Assembly (NCBI GenBank): GCA_946530775.1
Contig: CAMNAH010000030.1
Location: 1-9,072 of the forward strand
Length of the DNA stretch: 9,072 nt
Direction: 5' to 3'
Source of the DNA: an uncultured Coriobacteriales bacterium
Lineage (GTDB): Bacteria; Actinomycetota; Coriobacteriia; Coriobacteriales; Atopobiaceae
Part shown: positions 1-5,632 of the stretch, one piece after another
How positions within the stretch are numbered: position 1 is the stretch's first letter
Layout: each line of letters opens with the position of its first letter
The notes under the pieces: model-generated
What the model was told of the DNA's origin: nothing
Seen by the model: the letters and a program-made list of their open reading frames with translations, nothing else
Database searches by the model: none
Translations under genes and position numbers: made by a program

Positions 1-290
1 TCATCAAGTTCTGGGTGCAGATCGACAACCAGACGCAGCTCGAGCGCTTCACCGACCGCCAGAACACGCCCGAGAAGCAGTGGAAGATCACCGACGAGGA
101 CTGGCGCAACCGCGAGAAGTGGGACCAGTACGAGGCCGCGATCGACGAGATGATCGCCAAGACCAGCACCGTCTTCGCGCCGTGGCACATCCTCGAGTCC
201 AACGACAAGCGCTATGCGCGCATCAAGGCGCTGCGCATTGTGGTGGACGAGCTGCGCGCCGCCTGCAAGAAGGCGCGCGACAAGGACTAG
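1..290 (+). CDS. PPK2-family polyphosphate phosphotransferase, C-terminal part (5' truncated by window)
   Basis: The reading frame is open from base 3 to the TAG at 288-290, giving 95 visible residues; the true start lies before the window. The segment KQWKITDEDWRNREKWDQYE followed by TSTVFAPWHILESNDKRYARIK is typical of the C-terminal end of the PPK2 / polyphosphate:AMP phosphotransferase family (PF03976). The lysine and arginine residues of this part belong to the basic, lid-proximal portion of the P-loop-like fold. These cytosolic enzymes move phosphate between polyphosphate and nucleoside mono- or diphosphates. The Walker A and B motifs are outside the window, so the class (AMP- or ADP-using, one- or two-domain) cannot be decided. 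A GTG at 15 is in frame, but FW lies just upstream in the same frame and matches the family, so it is internal. A terminator hairpin follows 12 bases after the stop, so this is the last gene of its transcript. Confidence 0.88.
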   Translation, partial: IKFWVQIDNQTQLERFTDRQNTPEKQWKITDEDWRNREKWDQYEAAIDEMIAKTSTVFAPWHILESNDKRYARIKALRIVVDELRAACKKARDKD

Positions 291-302
291 GCCGTTGATC
301 TG

Positions 303-327
303 ACCGCCCCGGCACGCCCGGGGCGGT
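303..327 (+). terminator. Hairpin terminator after the PPK2-family gene
   Basis: A perfect 10-bp stem, ACCGCCCCGG (303-312) and CCGGGGCGGT (318-327), with a 5-base loop, starts 12 bases after the PPK2 stop codon. The tail (TCGCTATACTT) has few T residues, so it is a GC-strong hairpin without a classic U-tract. That is common in high-GC actinobacteria. Confidence 0.75.
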
Positions 328-331
328 TCGC

Positions 332-370
332 TATACTTAACCTGCAGAGCAACCAATAAGGATCGGGGGA
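332..370 (+). promoter_or_regulatory. Possible -10 box and ribosome binding site of the zinc-ribbon/Nudix unit
   Basis: TATACT at 332-337 is 5/6 to the sigma-70 -10 consensus and sits 36 bases before the ATG at 374, directly after the terminator stem. No good -35 hexamer lies 16-18 bases upstream, because the hairpin occupies that space; a TTGATC at 295-300 is too far away. Shine-Dalgarno-like AAGGA (358-362) and GGGGGA (365-370) precede the start; the first has the more usual spacing. The promoter call is weak, but a transcription start between the terminator and 374 is expected. Confidence 0.35.
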
Positions 371-373
371 TTC

Positions 374-1198
374 ATGTTCTGTCCCAACTGCGGTACCCAG
401 GTTTCTGATTCCACGGCATTCTGTCCCAACTGCGGCACCCGCCTCGCCGCGCAGGCCGCACCGGCCGCGCCAGCGCCAGAGCCCGTGTCGCCCGCACCAG
501 CACCCGCACCGACCCCGGCGCCGATTCCCGAGCCCGTGCAGCCCGCGCAGCAGCAGGCGGCGTACCAGCCGCAGCCGCAGGCCGCCTACACGCAGCAGCC
601 CGCGTACCAGCAGCAGGCCCCATACCCGCAGCAGGTCTCATACCAGCAGGCTTCCATTCCCAAGGGCTCCGCGTGGGGAACGCCCATCGCAGGCGTCAAA
701 CTCCCCTCCAGCATCGGCGAGCTCTTCGCAGGCTACAACAAGACGGGCGTCAGTTACGCCGAGTCGGTGGGGCTCAAGATGAAGTGGTACAAGGCGCTCA
801 CGAGTGTGCTTCTCTACCTCTCTGCGCTCGGCCTGCTCTGGATGGGAGTCGACACCATCTTCGACTTCTCCGGCACCGGCTTCAGCGGCTATATGTACGG
901 CAACTACCCTGCGCTTCAGGTCGTCGACATCATCTACGGCATCTTCCTCATCGCAATCGCCTTCGTGGCGCTCTACATCAGGATGCGCCTCGCCCAATTC
1001 GCGTCCGATGGCCCGCACCTCTACCTGCTCCTGCTGGTAGTCAACGGTTGCGCCTCGCTCCTCTACACGCTGGCCATCTCCGCCATCGTGGGATACTTCG
1101 ACGGGGCCACCATCACCGGCAGCTTCGCAGGCGTCATTGCCATGTTCGTGCTCAACAGGACCTACTTCGACAAGCGCCAGGCTCTATTCACCATGTAA
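374..1198 (+). CDS. Zinc-ribbon membrane protein with Pro/Ala/Gln/Tyr-rich tether, function unknown
   Basis: The 274-residue product begins with two CPNCG knuckles (residues 3-7 and 17-21), a compact four-cysteine zinc ribbon like that at the N-terminus of many bacterial membrane proteins of unknown role. Residues about 26-95 are low complexity, first Pro/Ala-rich and then Gln/Tyr-rich with Tyr at 64, 72, 78, 84 and 90. The C-terminal half is hydrophobic with four probable membrane helices (about 141-163, 181-202, 214-242 and 247-262). There is no signal peptide, so the ribbon probably lies in the cytoplasm, tethered to the membrane domain. The stop codon is 9 bases before the Nudix start, and the TAAGG that ends this gene probably supplies that gene's ribosome binding site, so the two are likely co-translated. 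The function is not recognised; roles in stress signalling or envelope scaffolding would be guesses. Confidence 0.85.
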   Translation: MFCPNCGTQVSDSTAFCPNCGTRLAAQAAPAAPAPEPVSPAPAPAPTPAPIPEPVQPAQQQAAYQPQPQAAYTQQPAYQQQAPYPQQVSYQQASIPKGSAWGTPIAGVKLPSSIGELFAGYNKTGVSYAESVGLKMKWYKALTSVLLYLSALGLLWMGVDTIFDFSGTGFSGYMYGNYPALQVVDIIYGIFLIAIAFVALYIRMRLAQFASDGPHLYLLLLVVNGCASLLYTLAISAIVGYFDGATITGSFAGVIAMFVLNRTYFDKRQALFTM

Positions 1199-1207
1199 GG
1201 TTCCATC

Positions 1208-1726
1208 ATGGAAGAGCTCATCGACATCTACGACCGCGACCGCAACCCCACAGGCGAGACCATCCCGCGCGAGGGGGCATTCCTGCACGAGGGCCAGTAC
1301 ATGCTCTATGTGCTCTTCATCATCGAGGCGCCCGACGGCCGCATGCTCATCACGCAGCGCTCGATGGAGAAGCACTGGGGCGCCGGCTGGTGGGAGATCG
1401 GCGGAGGCGGCGTGCGCGCGGGCGAGACCCCGCGCGCGGCGCTCACCCGCGAGGTAGCGGAGGAGACGGGCCTCGATGTTGCCGGGCTCGAGCTTGCGCC
1501 CGCCTACAGCTACGTGAACGTGGACCTTGAGCGCGGCGACAACTACATCGTGGACATCTACCACATCCACCTGGACTTCTCGCTCGACGACGTGCAGCTG
1601 CTCGACGGCGAGGCCATCGATGCGCGGCTGGCAACGTGGGACGAGATCTGCGCGCTCAACGAGCAGGGCGTCTTCATGCACTTCTCGCGCGTGCAGCAGA
1701 CCCTCGAAGCGGAAGGCCTGCTGTAA
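1208..1726 (+). CDS. Nudix hydrolase
   Basis: This 172-residue cytosolic protein has a complete Nudix box GX5EX7REUXEEXGU at residues 67-89: Gly67, Glu73, then REVAEETGL at 81-89. Glu82, Glu85 and Glu86 are the expected metal ligands. The family cleaves nucleoside diphosphates linked to another group X. The N-terminus (ELIDIYDRDRNPTGETIPRE) resembles the IDI/YfcD-like branch, which includes isopentenyl-diphosphate isomerase relatives and uncharacterised hydrolases, but it gives no safe substrate. Translation starts at ATG 1208, seven bases after AAGG at 1197-1200, inside or just after the preceding gene's stop, so it is coupled to the zinc-ribbon gene. The stop TAA (1724-1726) directly abuts the repeat element, and its last A is also the first base of the repeat. 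The Nudix fold is certain; the substrate is not. Confidence 0.92.
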   Translation: MEELIDIYDRDRNPTGETIPREGAFLHEGQYMLYVLFIIEAPDGRMLITQRSMEKHWGAGWWEIGGGGVRAGETPRAALTREVAEETGLDVAGLELAPAYSYVNVDLERGDNYIVDIYHIHLDFSLDDVQLLDGEAIDARLATWDEICALNEQGVFMHFSRVQQTLEAEGLL

Positions 1727-1762
1727 GCTGGGACACTTATACCCGGTCTTTTCGTCCCAGCT
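1726..1762. repeat. Repeat unit A1 (AGCTGGGAC hairpin)
   Basis: AGCTGGGAC (1726-1734) and GTCCCAGCT (1754-1762) form a perfect 9-bp stem around a 19-base loop that contains TTATACCCGGTCTTTTC. It lies immediately behind the Nudix stop and could act as its terminator. It is the first of three copies of the unit. Confidence 0.85.
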
Positions 1763-1763
1763 G

Positions 1764-1804
1764 AGCTTGTGGGACAGTTATACCCGGTCTTTTCGTCCCA
1801 GCTG
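1764..1804. repeat. Repeat unit A2, tandem copy of A1
   Basis: Bases 1770-1804 repeat 1729-1763 with a single mismatch (C1736 to G1777), giving a direct repeat with a 41-base period. The left arm is less perfect than in A1, reading AGCTTGTGGGAC; the right arm GTCCCAGCT is intact. Confidence 0.85.
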
Positions 1805-1827
1805 GATGTGAGACAATCTTCAATTAA

Positions 1828-1856
1828 TTGAGACTGGGTCGAAAACCCAGTCTCAA
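1828..1856. repeat. Perfect 12-bp stem hairpin with TGAGACTGG core
   Basis: TTGAGACTGGGT (1828-1839) pairs with ACCCAGTCTCAA (1845-1856) around the 5-base loop CGAAA. A further TGAGAC at 1809 and another at 1864 flank it. The stem is strong enough to fold as RNA from either strand. Confidence 0.85.
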
Positions 1857-1907
1857 GTCGCGTTGAGACGGTGGAGTATTAATCTACCAGGCATTTCTCC
1901 GAACCAT

Positions 1908-1964
1908 CCAGTCTCAATAGCCATTGAGACTGGCTCGATAGCCCATTCGATGCCCAGTCTCAAT
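1908..1964. repeat. Two overlapping, mutually exclusive hairpins sharing one arm
   Basis: CCAGTCTCAAT (1908-1918) is complementary to ATTGAGACTGG (1923-1933) with a 4-base loop. The same middle arm is also perfectly complementary to CCAGTCTCAAT at 1954-1964 with a 20-base loop. Only one of the two 11-bp stems can form at a time. Confidence 0.85.
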
Positions 1965-1980
1965 TAGCGAAGGGAGGCCG

Positions 1981-2014
1981 TGGGACAAAATGACCGGGTA
2001 TAAGTGTCCCAGCT
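1981..2014. repeat. Repeat unit A3, inverted copy of A1
   Basis: This unit runs in the opposite direction to A1 and A2 and ends at the rsmJ stop codon. TGGGAC (1981-1986) and GTCCCA (2006-2011) can pair. Its reverse complement differs from A1 at two positions, both in the T-rich part of the loop. Confidence 0.85.
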
Positions 2015-2681
2015 ACGGGATGATGATGTCGTAGCGCACGACCTTGCCCGCAATGCTGCTCGAGGGCTTCACGCCGCCGAGGTGCGGCCCCTTGAGCGGG
2101 CGCTTCACCACCACCTTGCGCGGGCGCGCAGCGATCGCCGCGGCGAGGAGCTCCTCCTCGCTGTCGCAGGGCTTCTCGAGCATCTGGAAAACCTGCAGCT
2201 TCTTTTTGGTGGCCGCATCCTTGCGCTTGGCGGGAAACATCGGGTCGAGAAACACCACATCGGGAACGAACCCCAGCGCAGGCAGCACCTCCACGGCATC
2301 GCCCTCAATCAGTCTCATGCGCGAGACGATACCCGCAAGCTGGGCGTCTTCCCCCGCCCGCGCGAGCTCATCGGAAAGCAGTGCCGCGATTGCAGGGTCT
2401 CGCTCGATCAGCGTGACCGAGAACCCCGCAGCTGCGAGCAGCAGCGAATCCTCCCCCAGCCCGGCTGTGGCATCCACCGCGACGGGCGCATCGGCGCCGC
2501 GCACGCGCGCAGCCCGCACGAGCAGCTCATGGGCAAGCCGATCTGCTCGCAACCGCGGCAGCATGCGCGCAAAATCGCCGCGCAGCAGCATATCGCCGCA
2601 TGCCAGCGCCAAGCCCTGCTCATCGCGGTACCAGCTAAGCCCCTCGGGCAGCGCTATGTTGGGAGTCGCATCCATAGACAC
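2013..2681 (-). CDS. rsmJ: 16S rRNA (guanine1516-N2)-methyltransferase RsmJ
   Basis: The product of up to 222 residues matches the RsmJ (YhiQ) family. It has the SAM-binding motif VDATAGLGEDS at residues 69-79, an acidic ER at 93-94 that would hold the SAM ribose, LDPMFP at 145-150 as the DPPY-like catalytic motif for N2-guanine methylation, a basic KRKDAATKKK stretch after it, and VVVKRP at 190-195. RsmJ methylates a guanine of helix 45-region 16S rRNA in the small subunit. The frame opens with GTG at 2681, and an ATG lies two codons in at 2675; neither has a strong ribosome binding site (TAGG about 7 bases before the GTG is the best), so translation may be coupled to the upstream gene, whose stop is 9 bases before the GTG. 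The TAG stop lies inside repeat unit A3. Confidence 0.88.
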   Translation of the reverse strand: MSMDATPNIALPEGLSWYRDEQGLALACGDMLLRGDFARMLPRLRADRLAHELLVRAARVRGADAPVAVDATAGLGEDSLLLAAAGFSVTLIERDPAIAALLSDELARAGEDAQLAGIVSRMRLIEGDAVEVLPALGFVPDVVFLDPMFPAKRKDAATKKKLQVFQMLEKPCDSEEELLAAAIAARPRKVVVKRPLKGPHLGGVKPSSSIAGKVVRYDIIIP

Positions 2682-2690
2682 GATTCTAGC

Positions 2691-4103
2691 CTACGTGCGC
2701 GGCAGCTCCGTCCAATCGGCACCGGGCTCGAATCCTCCAGAGGTGCCGATCACATCTCCCGCCTGGTTCTCCCATGCGCGGTCGGCATGCGTGGAGACCT
2801 CGACCTCGCGGCCATCTGAGGTGGTGTAGGTGTTGACCCCGCGAATGGCCTCGGAGTAGTCGGGGGCTCCCGCGCCCGGCGCGGGCGTGGAGAACTGCGC
2901 GTTGGTCGCCGCACGGAACGCCTGGTGATGGGCATCGCTGCGTGCCTGCCACGCCTGGTTGTACGAATCGTATGCCGCCTGTTGGCGCTGATGGGCCGCC
3001 TGCTGCGCCTGGAAGCGCGCCTGCGATTGCGAGAGCGCCACATTGGTCGAGTTCTGGATGGCCGCCGCCTCGCGAGCGACGAATTGGCTCGTCAGGCTCA
3101 CCACATCGGAATGGAGCCGCGCGGAGAGCGCAAAGGGGATGAACTCCGCAAGGCGCTCTTCGAAGTCCGTCTCCAGGCCTATGCAGGCGGCCTGCGTCTC
3201 GATGGACCACACGATGGTGCCGCTCTTCGTGTAGGCGGCGAAGTCATGCGTGCAGCCAAGCGGCGCGGGCGTTGCAGCCTGCTGCTGGGCGGGCGCAGGC
3301 TGGAATGGCACCTGCTGTTGGCTTGCCTGCGCCGCATCGCCCTGCTGGCCACCGCGCAGCGCAGCGCCGATAAGCCCTCCTTGAAGACCGAAATCGAGGA
3401 TCCCCTTGAGGCCGCCCGCGCCCGCCTGCTGAACTTGCCCGGACGCCCGGCCTGCAAAGGCGCCGAACGCTTGGCCAATCGACCCCGCGATGCCACCGAG
3501 CGCATCGCCGATCGCCCCCATGTCGAATCCACCCAGCTTGGCAGCGTACATGCGCGTGAAAACGGCCATGCGCCAAGGCTCGCCGCCCAGATCGAAGCGG
3601 TAGAGGTGCAGCGTGCGCGCCACGAACGGGTCCCCCGTGGGCATGAAACCGTTGGGGTCTCCCAGCTGACGGTGCATGACCTCTGCAACCAGCGGCACCT
3701 CCTCCCCCGGATCGCCCAAGCTCACCGGACGGTCGTAATGCAGGCCGCTCGCCGTGCCCACGCCCGCGAGCTGCGCCAGCGCGTATGCGGCACTCGCATC
3801 CGATGGATCGGGCATGTCGGCATAGTTGGTGGAATCGATGCCGATGGTCTGCACGCCGTACATGGCCGTCATGATATTCGCCCCGGTGCTGTTGCGCGTG
3901 CCTGCCGGGCCGGAGTCGAGGCGCATGACCGCTCCGTCTGCAGGACGCGAGAGCTCGACATGCGGTGCATAGGGCTTCGACGAGGTCTGCTGGGCGCCGA
4001 GCGAGGTCCCGACGATCTCCCACCTTTCTCCAAGCGATGCGGTGAAGAGCCCATACCCGCTCGCGATGTCCCGCAGCTGCACGTTGTTTCCAAGACCTGC
4101 CAT
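2691..4103 (-). CDS. Hypothetical protein with glycine-rich core and Gln-rich helical region
   Basis: The 470-residue product is not recognised. Residues 1-185 look globular and mixed alpha/beta, including a stretch LHLYRFDLGGEPWRMAVFTR (165-184). Residues about 191-252 are glycine-rich and weakly hydrophobic with repeated GxxxG spacing (GGFDMGAIGDALGGIAGSIG and onward). A Q/A/P linker (253-281) follows. Residues about 284-310 carry two cysteines (284 and 307) in a compact segment. Residues about 335-405 form a long Ala/Gln-rich helix, likely coiled coil, with FQAQQAAHQRQQAAYDSYNQ. The last 55 residues (SEAIRGVNTYTTSDGREVEV ... GFEPGADWTEL) look like a small beta domain of a kind I associate with uncharacterised Firmicutes and actinobacterial proteins. 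No signal peptide is seen. ATG 4103 follows AGGGGG, which overlaps the upstream TAG stop, so the gene is tightly coupled to the HTH gene. A role as the partner or target of that protein is inference. Confidence 0.8.
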   Translation of the reverse strand: MAGLGNNVQLRDIASGYGLFTASLGERWEIVGTSLGAQQTSSKPYAPHVELSRPADGAVMRLDSGPAGTRNSTGANIMTAMYGVQTIGIDSTNYADMPDPSDASAAYALAQLAGVGTASGLHYDRPVSLGDPGEEVPLVAEVMHRQLGDPNGFMPTGDPFVARTLHLYRFDLGGEPWRMAVFTRMYAAKLGGFDMGAIGDALGGIAGSIGQAFGAFAGRASGQVQQAGAGGLKGILDFGLQGGLIGAALRGGQQGDAAQASQQQVPFQPAPAQQQAATPAPLGCTHDFAAYTKSGTIVWSIETQAACIGLETDFEERLAEFIPFALSARLHSDVVSLTSQFVAREAAAIQNSTNVALSQSQARFQAQQAAHQRQQAAYDSYNQAWQARSDAHHQAFRAATNAQFSTPAPGAGAPDYSEAIRGVNTYTTSDGREVEVSTHADRAWENQAGDVIGTSGGFEPGADWTELPRT

Positions 4104-4112
4104 GGCAACCCC

Positions 4113-5537
4113 CTAGTTTTGCCTGTCTTCGGAAAAGAGCATCGGCTGGAATTCCTCGAGCGCCGAGACGAGCGTCGGATACTCGGTGAGGAGCCGCACG
4201 CGCGGCGTGCCCTCCTTGGCGATAAGCGCATAGCGGCCGGGCACGACGGTGACGGTCATGTTGCGGAACACGCCCTCCCCCACCTCGATGGGTTTCTCGT
4301 CCGGATCCGCTCCAATCGCCTCGAGACGTGCGGCAAGCGCATCGTCATCGCCATCGCGAAAGACGCTGATGAGCGGCTTTGCATGGTCGAGGAGCTGCAC
4401 GGCACGGGTGCGATAGTAGGCCACATCGTCGGAGCGCTTGGTCACCGTGTAGCGGCCGGACGCCTGGTCGCCCTCGATTGCCTCGCCCGCAACGGCGACG
4501 CTTCCCGCAGAGCGGATGAAATGCAAAAACGTCTGGCCCGTGGGCTCGGGCAGGTAGTAGGACACGAGCTGGCCCGTCATGTAGAGCGGGATCCACGCCT
4601 CGAGGCCCATGCAGAGCTCCCGGAGCGGGCGGTGCACGTTGTGGATGTTATGCAGGCGGATGCCCTTGCGCACGAGCACGGCGATGCCCAGCATCACGTT
4701 CTTGGCGAAGACCTCGTCCGAGCCCATCTCCTCGATGGGCATGTCGCTGAACATGATCACGTCCTCGGTCGAGCGCGAGAGCGCCGCAGTGCGGAAGAAG
4801 TCAAGCTCTGCCTGCTTCATCTGCTCGATGCCCGTATAGGTCTTCACCGTAGGCAGCGAGAAGGGCACCGTGGGCACCTTGATCTCGTCGAAACGCACGT
4901 TGACGAGGAAATCGTTGAGATCGAAACCGTCGAGGCTCTTCAGAAAAGACGGCAGGGCATCCTCCTGCTCCCCCTCCTCGATGATTCCGCTTTCGGGAAC
5001 CCCGAGATAGGCGCTGACGGCCGCAACGCGGCGCCCATAAGTTGCAAGATCCGACGTGGGGACGCCGAGCAGAGCAGATAAGACACCTATCTGATGGTCA
5101 TCCGCGCAGGTTCGCGCAACATAACGCGCCGTTCCCGCCACGAACGAGGAGCGGTTCGCCGGCAAACGATGACCCGAGGCAATCCGCGAGATGTACGAGG
5201 GATCGAAGCCGAGCACCCGTGCAAGGCGATTGCCGCTTATGCCGAGCCTTGTGACGAGCGCACGGAACGATTCCGAGAAGGCCTCATCGGGCAACGATGA
5301 GGCCGGTACTTCTCCGCCGAGCGCCGCGGCGACCACTCCGAGCTCATAGCCGTCCCCACCCAAGTTGACGATGCCCTGGCACAGCCGCTCGAAGCTCTCG
5401 CTACGCGGTCTGGGTGCACGCTGTCCGGAGAGGTAGCGGCTCAAGGTTGAGGGAGAGATGCCGCATGCGCGCGCGAGCTCGACAGGCGTGCACCCGAGCT
5501 CGTCCAGATATGCCCTCAGCTGCTGCGGAAAGGTCAT
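4113..5537 (-). CDS. XRE-type regulator-like protein with two helix-turn-helix segments
   Basis: The 474-residue product starts with a clear Cro/C1-type HTH (residues about 4-40: LDELGCTPVELARACGISPS then TLSRYLSGQR). A second HTH-like unit lies at about 92-127 (LVTRLGISGNRLARVLGFDP then SYISRIASGHRLP). The rest, about 195-470, is a long ligand- or partner-binding region with no motif I can name; it includes IHNVHRPLRELCMGLEAWIP (297-316) and MTGQLVSYYL (320-329), a pattern I recall from long XRE proteins of Firmicutes. It is probably a cytosolic DNA-binding sensor. ATG 5537 has a good ribosome binding site (AGAAGGGGG, 5542-5550) and is the first gene after a 95-bp gap. The next gene starts 9 bases after its stop. 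A 25-base perfect inverted repeat lies inside the gene between the two HTH segments. The effector and targets are unknown; autoregulation is suggested by the symmetric site upstream. Confidence 0.82.
   Translation of the reverse strand: MTFPQQLRAYLDELGCTPVELARACGISPSTLSRYLSGQRAPRPRSESFERLCQGIVNLGGDGYELGVVAAALGGEVPASSLPDEAFSESFRALVTRLGISGNRLARVLGFDPSYISRIASGHRLPANRSSFVAGTARYVARTCADDHQIGVLSALLGVPTSDLATYGRRVAAVSAYLGVPESGIIEEGEQEDALPSFLKSLDGFDLNDFLVNVRFDEIKVPTVPFSLPTVKTYTGIEQMKQAELDFFRTAALSRSTEDVIMFSDMPIEEMGSDEVFAKNVMLGIAVLVRKGIRLHNIHNVHRPLRELCMGLEAWIPLYMTGQLVSYYLPEPTGQTFLHFIRSAGSVAVAGEAIEGDQASGRYTVTKRSDDVAYYRTRAVQLLDHAKPLISVFRDGDDDALAARLEAIGADPDEKPIEVGEGVFRNMTVTVVPGRYALIAKEGTPRVRLLTEYPTLVSALEEFQPMLFSEDRQN
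5280..5304. repeat. Perfect 10-bp inverted repeat inside the HTH gene
   Basis: GGCCTCATCG (5280-5289) is the exact reverse complement of CGATGAGGCC (5295-5304), with a 5-base spacer. On the coding strand it covers codons about 79-86 (ASSLPDEA), the linker between the two HTH segments, some 235-260 bases into the gene. It could be a protein-binding palindrome or an RNA hairpin; the short T-containing stretch behind it on the coding strand is too weak to call a terminator. Confidence 0.7.
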
Positions 5538-5632
5538 GGCGCCCCCTTCTGATGCCTATCCGCATCATACTTGACGGGCGGATACGCGCACAGGCCTTTG
5601 CCAATTTGTCAATGTCTTGTCGTCAATACTAC
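5538..5632 (-). promoter_or_regulatory. Promoter region of the HTH operon with symmetric operator-like site
   Basis: This 95-bp gap is the only space upstream of the HTH gene. It is AT-richer at its far end and includes a consensus-like TTGACA on the - strand (5607-5612) and a second ATTGAC (5622-5627), 14 bases apart. A TATGAT -10-like hexamer lies at 5564-5569 on the - strand, but no good -35 pairs with it at 17 bases. TGATGC (5550-5555) and GCATCA (5562-5567) form a 6-bp inverted repeat with a 6-base spacer that overlaps this hexamer, which is where a repressor would be expected to sit. The site is seen; its use is inferred. Confidence 0.4.

Larger units (their letters stand above)
1726..2014. 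repeat. Composite repeat element with inverted ends between convergent genes
   Basis: The whole space between the Nudix and rsmJ stop codons is made of short inverted repeats. The outer ends are inverted copies of one roughly 34-bp unit: 1726-1759 against the reverse complement of 1981-2014 matches at 32 of 34 positions, with the first 23 identical. A second direct copy of the left unit follows at a period of 41 bases. The interior holds several hairpins built on TGAGAC/GTCTCA. It contains no open frame with coding character. It is AT-richer than the flanking genes, which suggests an acquired or separately evolving element. It may be a REP/MITE-like non-autonomous element and may also end transcription from both sides. 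No clear target-site duplication is seen at the ends. Confidence 0.85.

Noticed and set aside
1726..2014. CRISPR array
   Set aside because: The repeats are short inverted units of mixed orientation and differing spacing, without regular unique spacers, and no cas gene is present.
2869..2885. GC palindrome in the orphan gene
   Set aside because: It encodes a Pro/Ala/Gly linker, and such low-complexity GC-rich coding readily gives chance palindromes; its one-base loop cannot fold as a hairpin.
2925..5081. A 718-codon open frame on the + strand across the orphan and HTH genes
   Set aside because: It lies antisense to two well-supported genes with good ribosome binding sites and recognisable HTH motifs. 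Its product is Arg/His/Ala-rich without any domain, as expected for a mirror frame in high-GC DNA where stops are rare.
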